From assembly GCA_002363575.1 (NCBI GenBank), contig DEWI01000175.1, positions 1-31,419 of the forward strand: a stretch of 31,419 nucleotides of DNA, given 5' to 3'. The stretch comes from Verrucomicrobia bacterium UBA3214 (GTDB taxonomy: Bacteria; Verrucomicrobiota; Kiritimatiellia; RFP12; UBA1067). Position 1 is the stretch's first letter. Each line of letters starts with the position of its first letter. A program made the position numbers and the translations under genes. The notes below the pieces were generated by a model, which did no database searches, was not told where the DNA came from, and saw only the letters and a list, made by a program, of their open reading frames with translations. Below are positions 13,020-21,213 of the stretch, in pieces.

Positions 13020-14226
13020 ATATCAGCGAAGTATTCACGCCGCCGAACGCAAAGTTGTTGGACATCGCGAACTCGGCGGTGAAGCTCCGAGCCTCGCCCA
13101 TGATGTAGTCGAGGGGAGCGCAGGCGGGATCGGGCGTGACGAGATTCAGCGTCGGATGGAACCAGCCGGCTCGCATCATCTCGATCGTCATCGCCGCTTC
13201 GATGGCGCCGCACGCGCCTAGCGTGTGCCCGATATACGACTTCGTGGAAGAGATCGGCGCCGCGCGGCCGCCGAAGGCCTCCAGCGTCGCTTGCGTCTCC
13301 GCAACGTCGCCCGCGCGCGTCGCCGTGCCGTGGCCGTTGATGTAGCCGATATCCTGCGCGCTCAGCCCGGCGTCGGCCAGCGCGCCTTTCAGCGCGGCCG
13401 CCATTGTCGCGGCATTCGGATTCGTGACATGCGTGCCGTCGGTGTTTTCGCAGAAACCGACGACTTCGGCAAGGATGGCGGCGCCGCGCGCCAGCGCATG
13501 TTCGCGCTCTTCCAGCACGAACGTCGCGGCGCCTTCGCCGATGACGAGGCCGTCGCGCCCGATGTCGTACGGCGCGGGAGTGGCGGCGGGGGCGTCGTTT
13601 CGCAGGCTCGTCGCGTAGAGCGTGTCGAAAACGGCAACTTGGCTTGGCGAAAACTCCTCGGCGCCGCCGGCCAGCATCACATCCTGGATGCCGTAGCGGA
13701 TAAGCTCCGCGGCATTGCCGATCGCCAGCGATCCCGAAGTGCACGCAGTGCCGGTGGGCACCAGCCGCCCGTGGGTCTTGAAATGCACGGAGAGATTCAC
13801 GGCTGTCGTCTGCGGCATGAGCTTGATGTACGTGCCGCTCGTGATGTTCTTCAGCTCGTGCGTGTAGAGAAGCGAGAGAAAATCCAGATGCGGCGCCACG
13901 GAGCCGGAGCAGCTCCCGTAGGCCACCCCGCAACGCCCGCTTTGCAGCGTGGCGCCGGAGAGGCCGGCTTGCGCGACGGCTTGCTCGGTCGCGGCGAGGG
14001 CGTACATCGAGACTTCGCCCATCGTGCGCGTAGTCTTGCGATCCCAGTGCGAGGGGCGCGCGAAGTTGGCGCGCGCCGCGAGATGGCTGTTCAGGCCTTT
14101 GTAGGTCGCGAGGTCGGCGACATTCTCCACGCAATTCGCGTAGCGATGCAAGCGCGCGAACGCCTCCGCCACGCTCTGGCCGAGCGCGCTCACGATTCCC
14201 ATGCCTGTTACGACAACCCTTCTCAT
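13009..14226 (-). CDS. Beta-ketoacyl-ACP synthase, FabF-like (possibly aryl-polyene type)
   Basis: Condensing enzyme of the thiolase fold, 405 aa. It has the active-site Cys in PTGTACTSGSLAIGNA, the two catalytic His in INGHGTATRAGDVAE and SYIGHTLGACGAIEA, and the terminal NNFAFGGVNTSLIF. The start MRRVVVTGMGIVSALG is standard. The N-terminal stretch GLNSHLAAR plus RKTTRTMGEVSMYALAATE resembles, from memory, the ketosynthases of aryl-polyene pigment clusters more than housekeeping FabF, but no other such gene is visible here. It follows glnS by 16 nt and ends convergently on the antiporter gene with an 11-nt overlap. An ordinary FabF involved in membrane lipid synthesis is the main alternative. 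Confidence 0.88.
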   Translation of the reverse strand: MRRVVVTGMGIVSALGQSVAEAFARLHRYANCVENVADLATYKGLNSHLAARANFARPSHWDRKTTRTMGEVSMYALAATEQAVAQAGLSGATLQSGRCGVAYGSCSGSVAPHLDFLSLLYTHELKNITSGTYIKLMPQTTAVNLSVHFKTHGRLVPTGTACTSGSLAIGNAAELIRYGIQDVMLAGGAEEFSPSQVAVFDTLYATSLRNDAPAATPAPYDIGRDGLVIGEGAATFVLEEREHALARGAAILAEVVGFCENTDGTHVTNPNAATMAAALKGALADAGLSAQDIGYINGHGTATRAGDVAETQATLEAFGGRAAPISSTKSYIGHTLGACGAIEAAMTIEMMRAGWFHPTLNLVTPDPACAPLDYIMGEARSFTAEFAMSNNFAFGGVNTSLIFKL

Positions 14227-14242
14227 GAGACGCTGCGGACGC

Positions 14243-15952
14243 TTACGCCTTGAAAGAATCTTTCAGCGAGACGGTGCGGTTGAATACGGGGCGTCCGGCG
14301 GTGAAATCCTTTTCGTCGGCGACGAAGTAGCCGGTGCGCTCGAATTGGAAGCGCTCGCCAGGCGCGGCCTTCGCGAGCAGAGGCTCCACGAAACCCTGCG
14401 CCAGCTTCAGCGAATCCTTGTTCATGTATTTTAGGAATCCGGCGGGGCCGTCTTTCAAAGGATCCTTCTCGGTGAACAAGCGCTCGTAGAGGCGGATTTC
14501 CGCGGCTACGCCAGTCGCGGCATCGACCCAATGTATCGTTCCCTTGACTTTGCGGCCGTCCGCCGCGTTCCCTCCCCACGACTCCGGATCCCACGTGCCG
14601 TGGATTTCCGCAATGCGCCCTTCTGCGTCTTTCACGCAGGACGCCGCCTTGAAGATGCACGCGCCGCGCAGACGCACTTCCTGGCCGATCGCCATGCGGA
14701 AGAATTTCTTCGGCGCTTCTTCCATGAAGTCGGCGCGCTCGATCCATATTTCCCTTCCGAAGGGGATTTTGCGCGTGCCCGCGCCTTCGTCGAGCGGGTT
14801 GTTCGGAAGTTCGACTTCGCGGACGCCGTCGAAATTGTCGATCACGACTTTGACGGGATCGAGGACGGCCATGCGGCGCTGCGCCGTCTTGTTCAGCTCC
14901 TCGCGCACGCACCACTCCAAAAGCAGAGGATCGCTCTCGCTCTCGACTTTCGAGACGCCGACGCGCTCGCAGAATTCGCGTATCGCGCCCGGCGTGTAGC
15001 CGCGCCGGCGCATCCCGCAAACGGTCGGCATGCGCGGATCGTCCCATCCGCCCACGTGCCCCTCGGTCACAAGCTGCAACAGCAGCCTCTTGGACATCAC
15101 CGTGTGCGTAATGTTCAGACGCGCGAATTCACGCTGCTGCGGACGGATCTTCACGCCGCCGCGCTCGACCAGCATCCCCATCTCGTCGAGCCTGTCCACG
15201 ACCCAATCGTAGAGCGGACGGTGCACCTCGAACTCGAGCGTGCACATGGAGTGCGTCACGCCCTCGAGCGCGTCCTCGATAGGATGGGCGAAATCGTACA
15301 TCGGATAGATGCACCACTTGTCGCCGAGATGGTAGTGCGCGACATGCCGGATGCGGTAGATTACGGGGTCGCGGAAATGTATGTTCGGCGAAGCCATGTC
15401 GATCTTCGCCCTTAGGCACCATTCGCCGTCCGCGTATTTCCCCTCCTTCATCTCGCGGAAGATGCGCAGATTACGCTCGGGCGATGTATCGCGGCTGGGC
15501 GAGGGGCGGCCGGGCTTCTCCGGAACGCCGCGGTATTCCTTCCATTCGTCCTGCGTCAGATTGCAGCAGTACGCCTGTCCGGCGGAAATCAGGTTCTCGG
15601 CGATTCGGTACATCGTGTCGAACATGTTGGAGGCGTTGTAGAAGCCGGCCTCCGCGCCATCGCCGGGACCGCTCCACTGGAAGCCGAGCCAATTTATGTC
15701 CTTCTTGATGTTGGCCGCGTATTCGTCGGACTCCTTTGCGGGGTTCGTGTCGTCCAGCCGCAAATGGCATTCGCCGCCGAAAAGCTCCGCCATACCGAAA
15801 TCCACGCAGACCGCCTTGGCGTGCCCGATGTGGATATACCCATTCGGCTCCGGGGGAAAGCGCGTGACGACTTTGCCGCCGGTCTTGCCTTCGGCCACGT
15901 CTTTCTCGATCCACTGCCGCAGAAAATGCCGGGATGTATCAGATTCGCTCAT
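14243..15952 (-). CDS. glnS: Glutamine-tRNA ligase
   Basis: Charges tRNA-Gln directly with glutamine. The 569-aa product is a class I synthetase of the expected length. It has RFPPEPNGYIHIGHAKAV (the HIGH motif) near residue 35, LRLDDTNPAKESDEY, a DFAHPIEDALEGVTHSMCTLEF block and VMSKRLLLQLV as the KMSKS motif. A C-terminal beta-barrel anticodon-binding region follows and ends in RTVSLKDSFKA. Its ATG overlaps the stop of the upstream methyltransferase gene in ATGA, so it is translated from that transcript. Direct GlnRS use suggests the organism does not depend only on the GatCAB amidotransferase route for Gln-tRNA. Confidence 0.97.
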   Translation of the reverse strand: MSESDTSRHFLRQWIEKDVAEGKTGGKVVTRFPPEPNGYIHIGHAKAVCVDFGMAELFGGECHLRLDDTNPAKESDEYAANIKKDINWLGFQWSGPGDGAEAGFYNASNMFDTMYRIAENLISAGQAYCCNLTQDEWKEYRGVPEKPGRPSPSRDTSPERNLRIFREMKEGKYADGEWCLRAKIDMASPNIHFRDPVIYRIRHVAHYHLGDKWCIYPMYDFAHPIEDALEGVTHSMCTLEFEVHRPLYDWVVDRLDEMGMLVERGGVKIRPQQREFARLNITHTVMSKRLLLQLVTEGHVGGWDDPRMPTVCGMRRRGYTPGAIREFCERVGVSKVESESDPLLLEWCVREELNKTAQRRMAVLDPVKVVIDNFDGVREVELPNNPLDEGAGTRKIPFGREIWIERADFMEEAPKKFFRMAIGQEVRLRGACIFKAASCVKDAEGRIAEIHGTWDPESWGGNAADGRKVKGTIHWVDAATGVAAEIRLYERLFTEKDPLKDGPAGFLKYMNKDSLKLAQGFVEPLLAKAAPGERFQFERTGYFVADEKDFTAGRPVFNRTVSLKDSFKA

Positions 15953-16662
15953 AATGCCAGTTGCAGTTGTTTGCTTTTTTGGTTGCTGTGTCCAGCGTCT
16001 AAATCCATTGCCTGAGTCATGGAGGCCGCGCGCGCCGGGCGCGAATGGTTCGGATATGTCGCCCAGGCAGGCGCATATGCGGAATTGGCTTCATTGCCCC
16101 ACATCGCCCACCCTTCACGATCGCCGCGCGCAAACATTTCAAGATACGGGCCTGGCGAACACGCCTCTATCAAATCGACCATCTCGTCCGGCTTGCGGCT
16201 GTGTTCGCGCTTTACAGAACGCAGAATATTCACTTGCGAACGGGCGGGCGGCAGGGTGCGGTTGTCCTTCCCGCGTATGCCGAAAAGCAGAATCTCGGTG
16301 ACATTGCGAAAATAAAAGCCTACGCCGCGCCCGTCCGGCTGCCCGTCGCGCCTGACCTTTTCCCATACGATATTGGTCTTGTATTCAAATCCCCATGCGC
16401 TCATCACCGCCAAGCCCTCGGGAAGCAATGCGTTCGGAACCCAAAGATAGAGGTGGCTCTTGGGCGCCGCCGCCCTGCCCACCGGGATGGCTTTGATTTC
16501 ATCGAACGCCATTGTCGAATAGCGGGAAAGGCGCTTGTGCTCGGGCGCCACCTTCCCCGTGCGGTTCTGGAATTGCCATGGCGGATCCGCATAGATTGTG
16601 CGAAAGGTCCGGCCTTCCGTAAATCTGCAGAAATCTGAAATTGTCGCATCCAACGTACTCAT
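15949..16662 (-). CDS. MT-A70 family adenine-N6 DNA methyltransferase
   Basis: A 237-aa SAM-dependent methyltransferase. The catalytic motif is TIYADPPWQFQ, near residue 25, i.e. DPPW. It is followed by the MT-A70 landmarks YSTMAFDEIKAIPV, HLYLWVPNALLPEGL and WGFEYKTNIVWEK. A VTEILLFGIRGK strand and SRKPDEMVDLIEACSPGPYLEMFARG complete the permuted methyltransferase core. Prokaryotic members methylate adenine in DNA, often as partners of type II restriction enzymes or as phage or orphan enzymes. It overlaps a 109-aa ORF upstream and glnS downstream, each by 4 nt. That is unusual for a mobile-type gene and indicates integration into a housekeeping operon. The target sequence cannot be predicted. 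The usual prfA neighbour prmC is not seen; this is not PrmC, since the motif is DPPW and not NPPY. Confidence 0.88.
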   Translation of the reverse strand: MSTLDATISDFCRFTEGRTFRTIYADPPWQFQNRTGKVAPEHKRLSRYSTMAFDEIKAIPVGRAAAPKSHLYLWVPNALLPEGLAVMSAWGFEYKTNIVWEKVRRDGQPDGRGVGFYFRNVTEILLFGIRGKDNRTLPPARSQVNILRSVKREHSRKPDEMVDLIEACSPGPYLEMFARGDREGWAMWGNEANSAYAPAWATYPNHSRPARAASMTQAMDLDAGHSNQKSKQLQLAL

Positions 16663-16988
16663 TCAGAGGTTCCTGTTATGCATGGTTTCCGTATGCCGAC
16701 GGCCAGTATGGGACAGCCGCCGTTGCGCCGCGCCTTCAAGCGATACAAGAGTTTGCCCATCCATGTGGTGGAAGCGCCATATTTCGCCATGACGCCAAGC
16801 TCCCGGAAAATGTCGTTCAATTCCTCTGCTTGCGTGAGGATTTCCAATGCATGGCCGAAATTATGGAACTCGTATTTTTCCCGCAAGCGCGAGGGCACCA
16901 GGCGATCGACGATGGCGTGCGCCACATCGTCATCGCCGCCCAAAGCCTGCGCAGCAGTCCGGCCGCCCTTGTCTATTCTCGCTTTCAT
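16659..16988 (-). CDS. Small unknown protein, possible N-terminal remnant of a restriction endonuclease
   Basis: A 109-aa ORF with an ATG at 16988 and GAAGG upstream; its TGA overlaps the methyltransferase start (ATGA). The central stretch LREKYEFHNFGHALEILTQ followed by EELNDIFREL recalls the N terminus of BglII/BstYI-like restriction endonucleases. No PD-(D/E)XK catalytic core follows, and the last 40 residues look unrelated. A restriction gene cut down to its N terminus next to its methyltransferase would explain this, but the similarity is from memory. A small protein of another kind that partners the methyltransferase is equally possible. The clean ATGA junction argues that it is at least translated. 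Confidence 0.5.
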   Translation of the reverse strand: MKARIDKGGRTAAQALGGDDDVAHAIVDRLVPSRLREKYEFHNFGHALEILTQAEELNDIFRELGVMAKYGASTTWMGKLLYRLKARRNGGCPILAVGIRKPCITGTSE

Positions 16989-17031
16989 TGAAACCTTCGA
17001 TACGGAGAATTGCCGCCTGCGTTTGCCGCCG

Positions 17032-18108
17032 TCACTTCAAGGCTTTGGCGATGCGCTCGTCGAGATCGTTGGCGGCGAGAGCGTCGAGCAGCGGATCAAG
17101 CTCGCCTTCGATGATGCGATCGAGGGAATAGAGCGTCAGATCGATGCGATGGTCGGTCATGCGATTCTGCGGGAAGTTGTATGTGCGTATGCGTTCGGAG
17201 CGGTCGCCGGAGCCGCGCAGCGTCAGGCGGTCGGCGCCGAGCTTCGCCTCTTCTTCGCGCCGCCTGAAATCGAGTATGCGGGCTTTCAGCGTGGCCAGGC
17301 ACTTCTCGCGATTGCGTATCTGGCTGCGTTCGTCCTGGCAGACGGCGACAAGCCCCGTAGGCAGGTGGGTCATTCTGACGGCGCTTTCGGTCTTGTTTAC
17401 ATGCTGGCCGCCGGCGCCGCCGGCGCAGAAGAGATCGATGCGAATATCCTTCTCCGGGATTTCCAGCTCGTCTTCTTCATCGGCTTCCGGGAAGACGACA
17501 ACAGTAGCGGCGGACGTATGGATGCGACCTTGCGCTTCCGTCACGGGGACGCGCTGCACGCGGTGGCCGCCGGACTCGAAGCGCAATCTTCCGTACGCGC
17601 CTTCGCCGGCCACCGTGCATACGACTTCCTTGAAGCCGTCCAGACTCGTTTCGGAAGCGCTCATCACAGAGACTTTCCAGCCTTTCGTCTCCGCCCAGCG
17701 CGAGTACATCCTGAAGAGGTCGCCGGCAAACAGCGCCGCCTCCTCGCCGCCCGTGCCCGCCCGTATTTCGAGGACGGCATTGCGCGCTTCCAGAGGGTCG
17801 GGAGGCAGCAGCGCGCCAAGCACGCGATGCTCCAATTCGGCCAGCTCGGCTTTCAGGCGCTCGATTTCCGCCGCGGCTTCATCGCGGAAATCCGGGTCTT
17901 CGAGAAGCGACTCGTTGCCTGCTATGTCGCCGACGGCTTTGGAATAGGCGGCGTATGCGGCTTCGAGCTTCTTGAGAAAGGCATGGTCGCGAAGCGCCGC
18001 GCGATAGCGCGGCGCATCCTTTAAAACTTCCGGGTCGCCCAAATCCGCTTCCACGGAGGGGAGGCGACCCAGAACAGCTTCGATCCTCGCGGTATCGAGC
18101 AGACTCAC
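17032..18108 (-). CDS. prfA: Peptide chain release factor 1
   Basis: Recognises UAA and UAG and triggers peptide release on the ribosome. The 358-aa protein has the normal RF1 length. The codon-recognition tripeptide is PVT at residues 188-190 in HRVQRVPVTEAQGRIHTS. The catalytic GGQ is at 233-235 in CAGGAGGQHVNKTESAVR, where methylation of the Gln by PrmC would be expected. The start is GTG at 18108, which overlaps the rpmE stop in GTGA and gives the usual short N terminus. A longer frame upstream is antisense to rpmE and was rejected. rpmE-prfA is a common order; the usual third gene prmC is missing. Confidence 0.96.
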   Translation of the reverse strand: MSLLDTARIEAVLGRLPSVEADLGDPEVLKDAPRYRAALRDHAFLKKLEAAYAAYSKAVGDIAGNESLLEDPDFRDEAAAEIERLKAELAELEHRVLGALLPPDPLEARNAVLEIRAGTGGEEAALFAGDLFRMYSRWAETKGWKVSVMSASETSLDGFKEVVCTVAGEGAYGRLRFESGGHRVQRVPVTEAQGRIHTSAATVVVFPEADEEDELEIPEKDIRIDLFCAGGAGGQHVNKTESAVRMTHLPTGLVAVCQDERSQIRNREKCLATLKARILDFRRREEEAKLGADRLTLRGSGDRSERIRTYNFPQNRMTDHRIDLTLYSLDRIIEGELDPLLDALAANDLDERIAKALK

Positions 18109-18311
18109 TTCGCAAACTTCGCGTAGCGCTTCTTGAACGAATCGACACGGCCTTCCGTATCGACCATCGTCTTCTGGCCCGTGAAATACGGATGGCACGC
18201 CGAGCAAGTGTTAACCTGCATTTCCTTCTTCGTGGAACGGGTCTTGATAACATTGCCGCATGCGCAGGTGATCGTCGCGTCGCCGTAGGACGGGTGGATG
18301 TCTTTCTTCAT
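18105..18311 (-). CDS. rpmE: 50S ribosomal protein L31 (zinc-type)
   Basis: A 68-aa ribosomal protein, MKKDIHPSYGDATITCACGN onward. It has two Cys pairs, CAC and CSAC, that mark the zinc-binding C+ form. This form is usually the zinc-replete paralogue and can be exchanged when zinc is scarce. The ATG at 18311 has AAAGGAAG upstream and a strong promoter at 18344-18372. It heads the operon rpmE-prfA-ORF109-MT-A70-glnS-FabF. Confidence 0.96.
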   Translation of the reverse strand: MKKDIHPSYGDATITCACGNVIKTRSTKKEMQVNTCSACHPYFTGQKTMVDTEGRVDSFKKRYAKFAK

Positions 18312-18343
18312 TGTTCTTTCTTCCTTTGGGAAATCAGGCGCAT

Positions 18344-18372
18344 ATTATACCCTTTTTTGCCGCTACTGACAA
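18344..18372 (-). promoter_or_regulatory. Sigma-70-type promoter of rpmE-prfA operon
   Basis: On the minus strand TTGTCA (18372-18367) and TATAAT (18349-18344) are 17 bp apart, close to the ideal promoter. Transcription should begin near 18337, leaving a leader of about 26 nt with the AAAGGAAG ribosome site. Confidence 0.8.
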
Positions 18373-18414
18373 GGGGACGGCCATTTTATTTTAATTTCCC
18401 CGCCGGAGGGGGAT

Positions 18415-19404
18415 TTACTGCGCAAGCAAATCGTGCATGGAGCGCGCGGAATTGAAGCGTGCGCGCAGCGCCGCCGCGCCCGGAACGCCGCTGAAATACC
18501 TGAACAGGTGGGTGCGGGCCTTGAGAAGAAGGAAATCCTCCAGCGCAGGAATGCGCACACCCGCAAGCTCTCGCGAGAGCTGCGCGTGGAAGCTTTCGAG
18601 CAGCTCGATATGGCGAAGGAAGAGCGGCATGCGCTCTTCCATGCCGCCGGGCGCCGGCGCGCCGCCTGCGAGTGCGGCGAAAATCCGCGGATTGCCCAGC
18701 GCGGCCCTACCTATCATAATACCCGCCACGCCAGTAGCCGCCATGGCGGCCGCGGAAGCTTCGTCTGCGATGCTGCCATTGCCGACGACCGGGAGAGGAG
18801 AGCGCGCGACGGCGTCCGCGAGAATATCGAGATGCACCGGCCCGGAATGGCGCTGCGAAGTGAAACGCGCATGCACGACGACGGCGCAAGCGCCTGCGGA
18901 AGCGGCCGCGTCGATCAATTCATGGATCGTGACGGTATCTTCGCGGGGCCCGAGGCGGGTTTTCAGCGTCAGCGGCAGGGAGGTGTTTTCGCGCATCGCC
19001 GTGAGAAGAGAATGGACTTTCGCAGGATCGGCGGCCAGGCGCGCGCCTGCGCCGGTCTTCACGACTTTCGGCATAGGGCAGCCGGCGTTCAGATTGAGAG
19101 CGGAATAGCGCCCGGCATGCCGCGAAACCACGCGGACAGCCTTGGCGAGTTCCGATTCCGATGCGCCGAAAAGCTGGCAGACGGGAGGGCTGGCGCTTTC
19201 CTCCGGCATCGTCGAGAGCAGGATTTCCGACGGGCGGTGCGAATGCGCAAGCGCGGCGGCGCTAACCATCTCGGTATATGTTCCGGAGGCGCCGCACTCG
19301 AGAGCAAGCGCGCGAAACGGCGCGTCGGTGTAATCCGCAAGCGGCGCGAGATACAACTGGCGTTTTGCAGGCTGCTCGTTCGAATCCATTTGCGGCGGGC
19401 ACAT
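18415..19404 (-). CDS. tRNA-dihydrouridine synthase (DusB-like)
   Basis: FMN-dependent reduction of uridine to dihydrouridine in the tRNA D-loop. The protein has about 329 aa. It has LYLAPLADYTDAPFRALALE near the start (in place of the usual LAPMAGVTD), TEMVSA, QLFGAS, the active-site Cys in LNLNAGCPMPKVVKTGAGA, a TLKTRLG strand, VVHARFTSQRHSG and VVGNGSI with IMIGRAALGNP for FMN phosphate binding. The order is canonical for Dus proteins. Starts at 19410 (TTG), 19404 (ATG) and 19389 (ATG) are all possible; none has a good Shine-Dalgarno. It follows the UDG-like gene closely, so it is probably in the galE-UDG-like-dus run. DusA, B or C specificity is not assigned. Confidence 0.93.
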   Translation of the reverse strand: MCPPQMDSNEQPAKRQLYLAPLADYTDAPFRALALECGASGTYTEMVSAAALAHSHRPSEILLSTMPEESASPPVCQLFGASESELAKAVRVVSRHAGRYSALNLNAGCPMPKVVKTGAGARLAADPAKVHSLLTAMRENTSLPLTLKTRLGPREDTVTIHELIDAAASAGACAVVVHARFTSQRHSGPVHLDILADAVARSPLPVVGNGSIADEASAAAMAATGVAGIMIGRAALGNPRIFAALAGGAPAPGGMEERMPLFLRHIELLESFHAQLSRELAGVRIPALEDFLLLKARTHLFRYFSGVPGAAALRARFNSARSMHDLLAQ

Positions 19405-19423
19405 CGCCAAGCGGCGCGCTTTT

Positions 19424-20101
19424 TCACAATCTCCCGAGAAGGCCCAGCAGAGACTTCCACATGTCGTGCTTGATCTTCTTCACGCCTTCCGTGACCTCCG
19501 AAAAGCGCAGAAAATAGTCTGGCGAATACGTGACGAGCGCCTGCTCGCCATGCGCGCCGCTAATCCACATTCCCGGGCGCGCGGGATGGTCGGGAAACCA
19601 CTGGCGCCTGGCGCGATCTCCAAGGACGACGTAAAAGCGCGCCGCCGGCAACGCCCCTTCCCAGACGACACGCGCGCCTGCCGCCGGCGCCCCCATCGCG
19701 ACTTTGATTCGCTCAATCATCTCGGCGCTGGCGCCGGCCAGCGCGCGATGATGCAGAAATACTATCGTGGTATTTATCGCTCCCGCCGCCGGCGCTGCCT
19801 GCGGCGCGCCCGGCGTTGCCGACTGCGCGCTGTTGGCGCGTTGCTCGCGCGCCGCCGGTGGCGGAGGAGACGACGGATTTGACGGCTGTACAGCGGCGCG
19901 TTGCGGCGCTGCCGGAGGAGTCGGCGCTATTGGCGCTGTCGGCGATGCCAGCGGCTGTGCAGCGGCGCGTTGCGGCGCCGCCGGCTGCGGCGCTCTGGCC
20001 AGAAAGTCGCGGCTTTCAAGCTCGACGATCCTGTTGCCAAGCTCGCGCTCCAGCGCAAGCGCCGCTTCCAAGCCGTCGAGAATGAAATCTATCGCCGTCA
20101 T
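19424..20101 (-). CDS. Uracil-DNA-glycosylase-like protein with a Pro/Ala-rich linker
   Basis: A 225-aa protein. Residues 1-35 are helical (TAIDFILDGLEAALALEREL). Residues 36-105 are a low-complexity Ala/Pro/Gln linker with the repeated units APQRAAAQP and APQRAAVQP. The C-terminal 115 residues look like the back half of a family-4 uracil-DNA glycosylase. GASAEMIERIKVAMG resembles the helix after the catalytic loop, and FYVVLGDRARRQW resembles the VALG..A strand. LVTYSPDYFLRF and KKIKHDMWKSLLGLLGRL match the TYHPAYLLR ... KR.vWeDLk.v ending. The GEAPG(x)ED catalytic loop and the Fe-S cysteines are absent, so this is either a very divergent or a non-catalytic member. It lies between galE and dus on the same strand. 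The assignment is from pattern only. Confidence 0.5.
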   Translation of the reverse strand: MTAIDFILDGLEAALALERELGNRIVELESRDFLARAPQPAAPQRAAAQPLASPTAPIAPTPPAAPQRAAVQPSNPSSPPPPAAREQRANSAQSATPGAPQAAPAAGAINTTIVFLHHRALAGASAEMIERIKVAMGAPAAGARVVWEGALPAARFYVVLGDRARRQWFPDHPARPGMWISGAHGEQALVTYSPDYFLRFSEVTEGVKKIKHDMWKSLLGLLGRL

Positions 20102-20140
20102 GGCATGAAGCGCCGATGGCGCCGCGCGTCGCGCGCTGCG

Positions 20141-21178
20141 TCAGTCGGCCTTGGCGGTTTTGAAGCCGTAAGGATTCTGACTCTGCCAGCGCCACGCATC
20201 TTCGCACATTTCGTCGATGCCGCGCACAGCCTTCCAGCCAAGCTCCTTCGCGGCGAGCGAGGGATCCGCCCAGCACTCGGCGATGTCGCCGGGACGGCGC
20301 GGCTGTATCTTGTACGGCACGGGCCTTCCCGATGCTTTTTCGAACGCCTTGACGATCTGGAGGACGGAGTAGCCGTTGCCGGTGCCGAGATTGTAAATCT
20401 TGAGGCCGAGCTTGGGATTCGCTTCGAGCTTCTCTATCGCCTTCAAATGGCCGATGGCGAGATCGACGACGTGGATATAATCGCGCACGCCCGTGCCGTC
20501 CACCGTCGGGTAGTCGTTGCCGAAGACGTTGAGCTCCGGTAGGCGGCCGACGGCGACTTGCGCGACGTACGGCAGGAGGTTGTTGGGAATGCCGGCGGGA
20601 TCCTCGCCGATCTTTCCGGACTTGTGCGCGCCGATCGGATTGAAGTAGCGCAGGAGTATGACGTTCCACTCCGGATCGGCCTTCTGGACATCCTTGAAGA
20701 CCTGCTCCATCATGAGCTTCGTCCAGCCATAGGCGTTTGTGCAGCCGGGCGTCGGGAAGTCTTCGCGGATCGGCACGCTCGCGGGCTCTCCGTACACCGT
20801 GGCAGACGACGAGAAGACGATGTTCTTGCATCCATGCTCGCCCAGGCACTTCAGAAGCGTGAACGTCCCGCCGAGATTGTTCGCGTAGTACTTGAGGGGA
20901 ATGCGCGTCGATTCGCCCACCGCCTTGAGCGCGGCGAAATGGATCGTCGCCTGGAAAGGCCCGTCGTTGTCCAGCACGGCGTTCAGCGCCGCTTCATCGC
21001 GAATATCGACTTTGCGGAACACGGGGGTCTTGCCGGTTATCTCCGCGACGCGCTGAAGCGAGACTTCGCACGAGTTGCAGAGATTATCGACGACGACGAC
21101 CTCGTGGCCGGCGTTCAACAGTTCGACTACAGTATGGCTGCCGATGAATCCGGCTCCGCCAGTTACGAGAATCTTCAT
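20141..21178 (-). CDS. galE: UDP-glucose 4-epimerase
   Basis: Interconverts UDP-glucose and UDP-galactose with bound NAD+. The 345-aa extended short-chain dehydrogenase starts [20 protein letters not shown], with the NAD-binding GGAGFIG motif. It has the [11 protein letters not shown] strand, the catalytic [10 protein letters not shown] serine region, YGWTK (Tyr and Lys of YxxxK), [10 protein letters not shown] and a sugar-nucleotide pocket with [18 protein letters not shown] precedes the ATG at 21178. Together with the secreted beta-galactosidase and the hexose-phosphate mutase it could handle galactose, though the genes are not in one operon and galK/galT are not seen. Confidence 0.96.
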   Translation of the reverse strand: MKILVTGGAGFIGSHTVVELLNAGHEVVVVDNLCNSCEVSLQRVAEITGKTPVFRKVDIRDEAALNAVLDNDGPFQATIHFAALKAVGESTRIPLKYYANNLGGTFTLLKCLGEHGCKNIVFSSSATVYGEPASVPIREDFPTPGCTNAYGWTKLMMEQVFKDVQKADPEWNVILLRYFNPIGAHKSGKIGEDPAGIPNNLLPYVAQVAVGRLPELNVFGNDYPTVDGTGVRDYIHVVDLAIGHLKAIEKLEANPKLGLKIYNLGTGNGYSVLQIVKAFEKASGRPVPYKIQPRRPGDIAECWADPSLAAKELGWKAVRGIDEMCEDAWRWQSQNPYGFKTAKAD

Positions 21179-21213
21179 TTGCTGTTTTCCTTTCTGTGAA
21201 TTGCCGTCTAAAG

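Noticed and set aside
18386..18415. Terminator after the dihydrouridine synthase gene
   Set aside because: Only a 5-bp TCCCC/GGGGA stem, followed on the minus strand by A-rich sequence instead of a T-tract.
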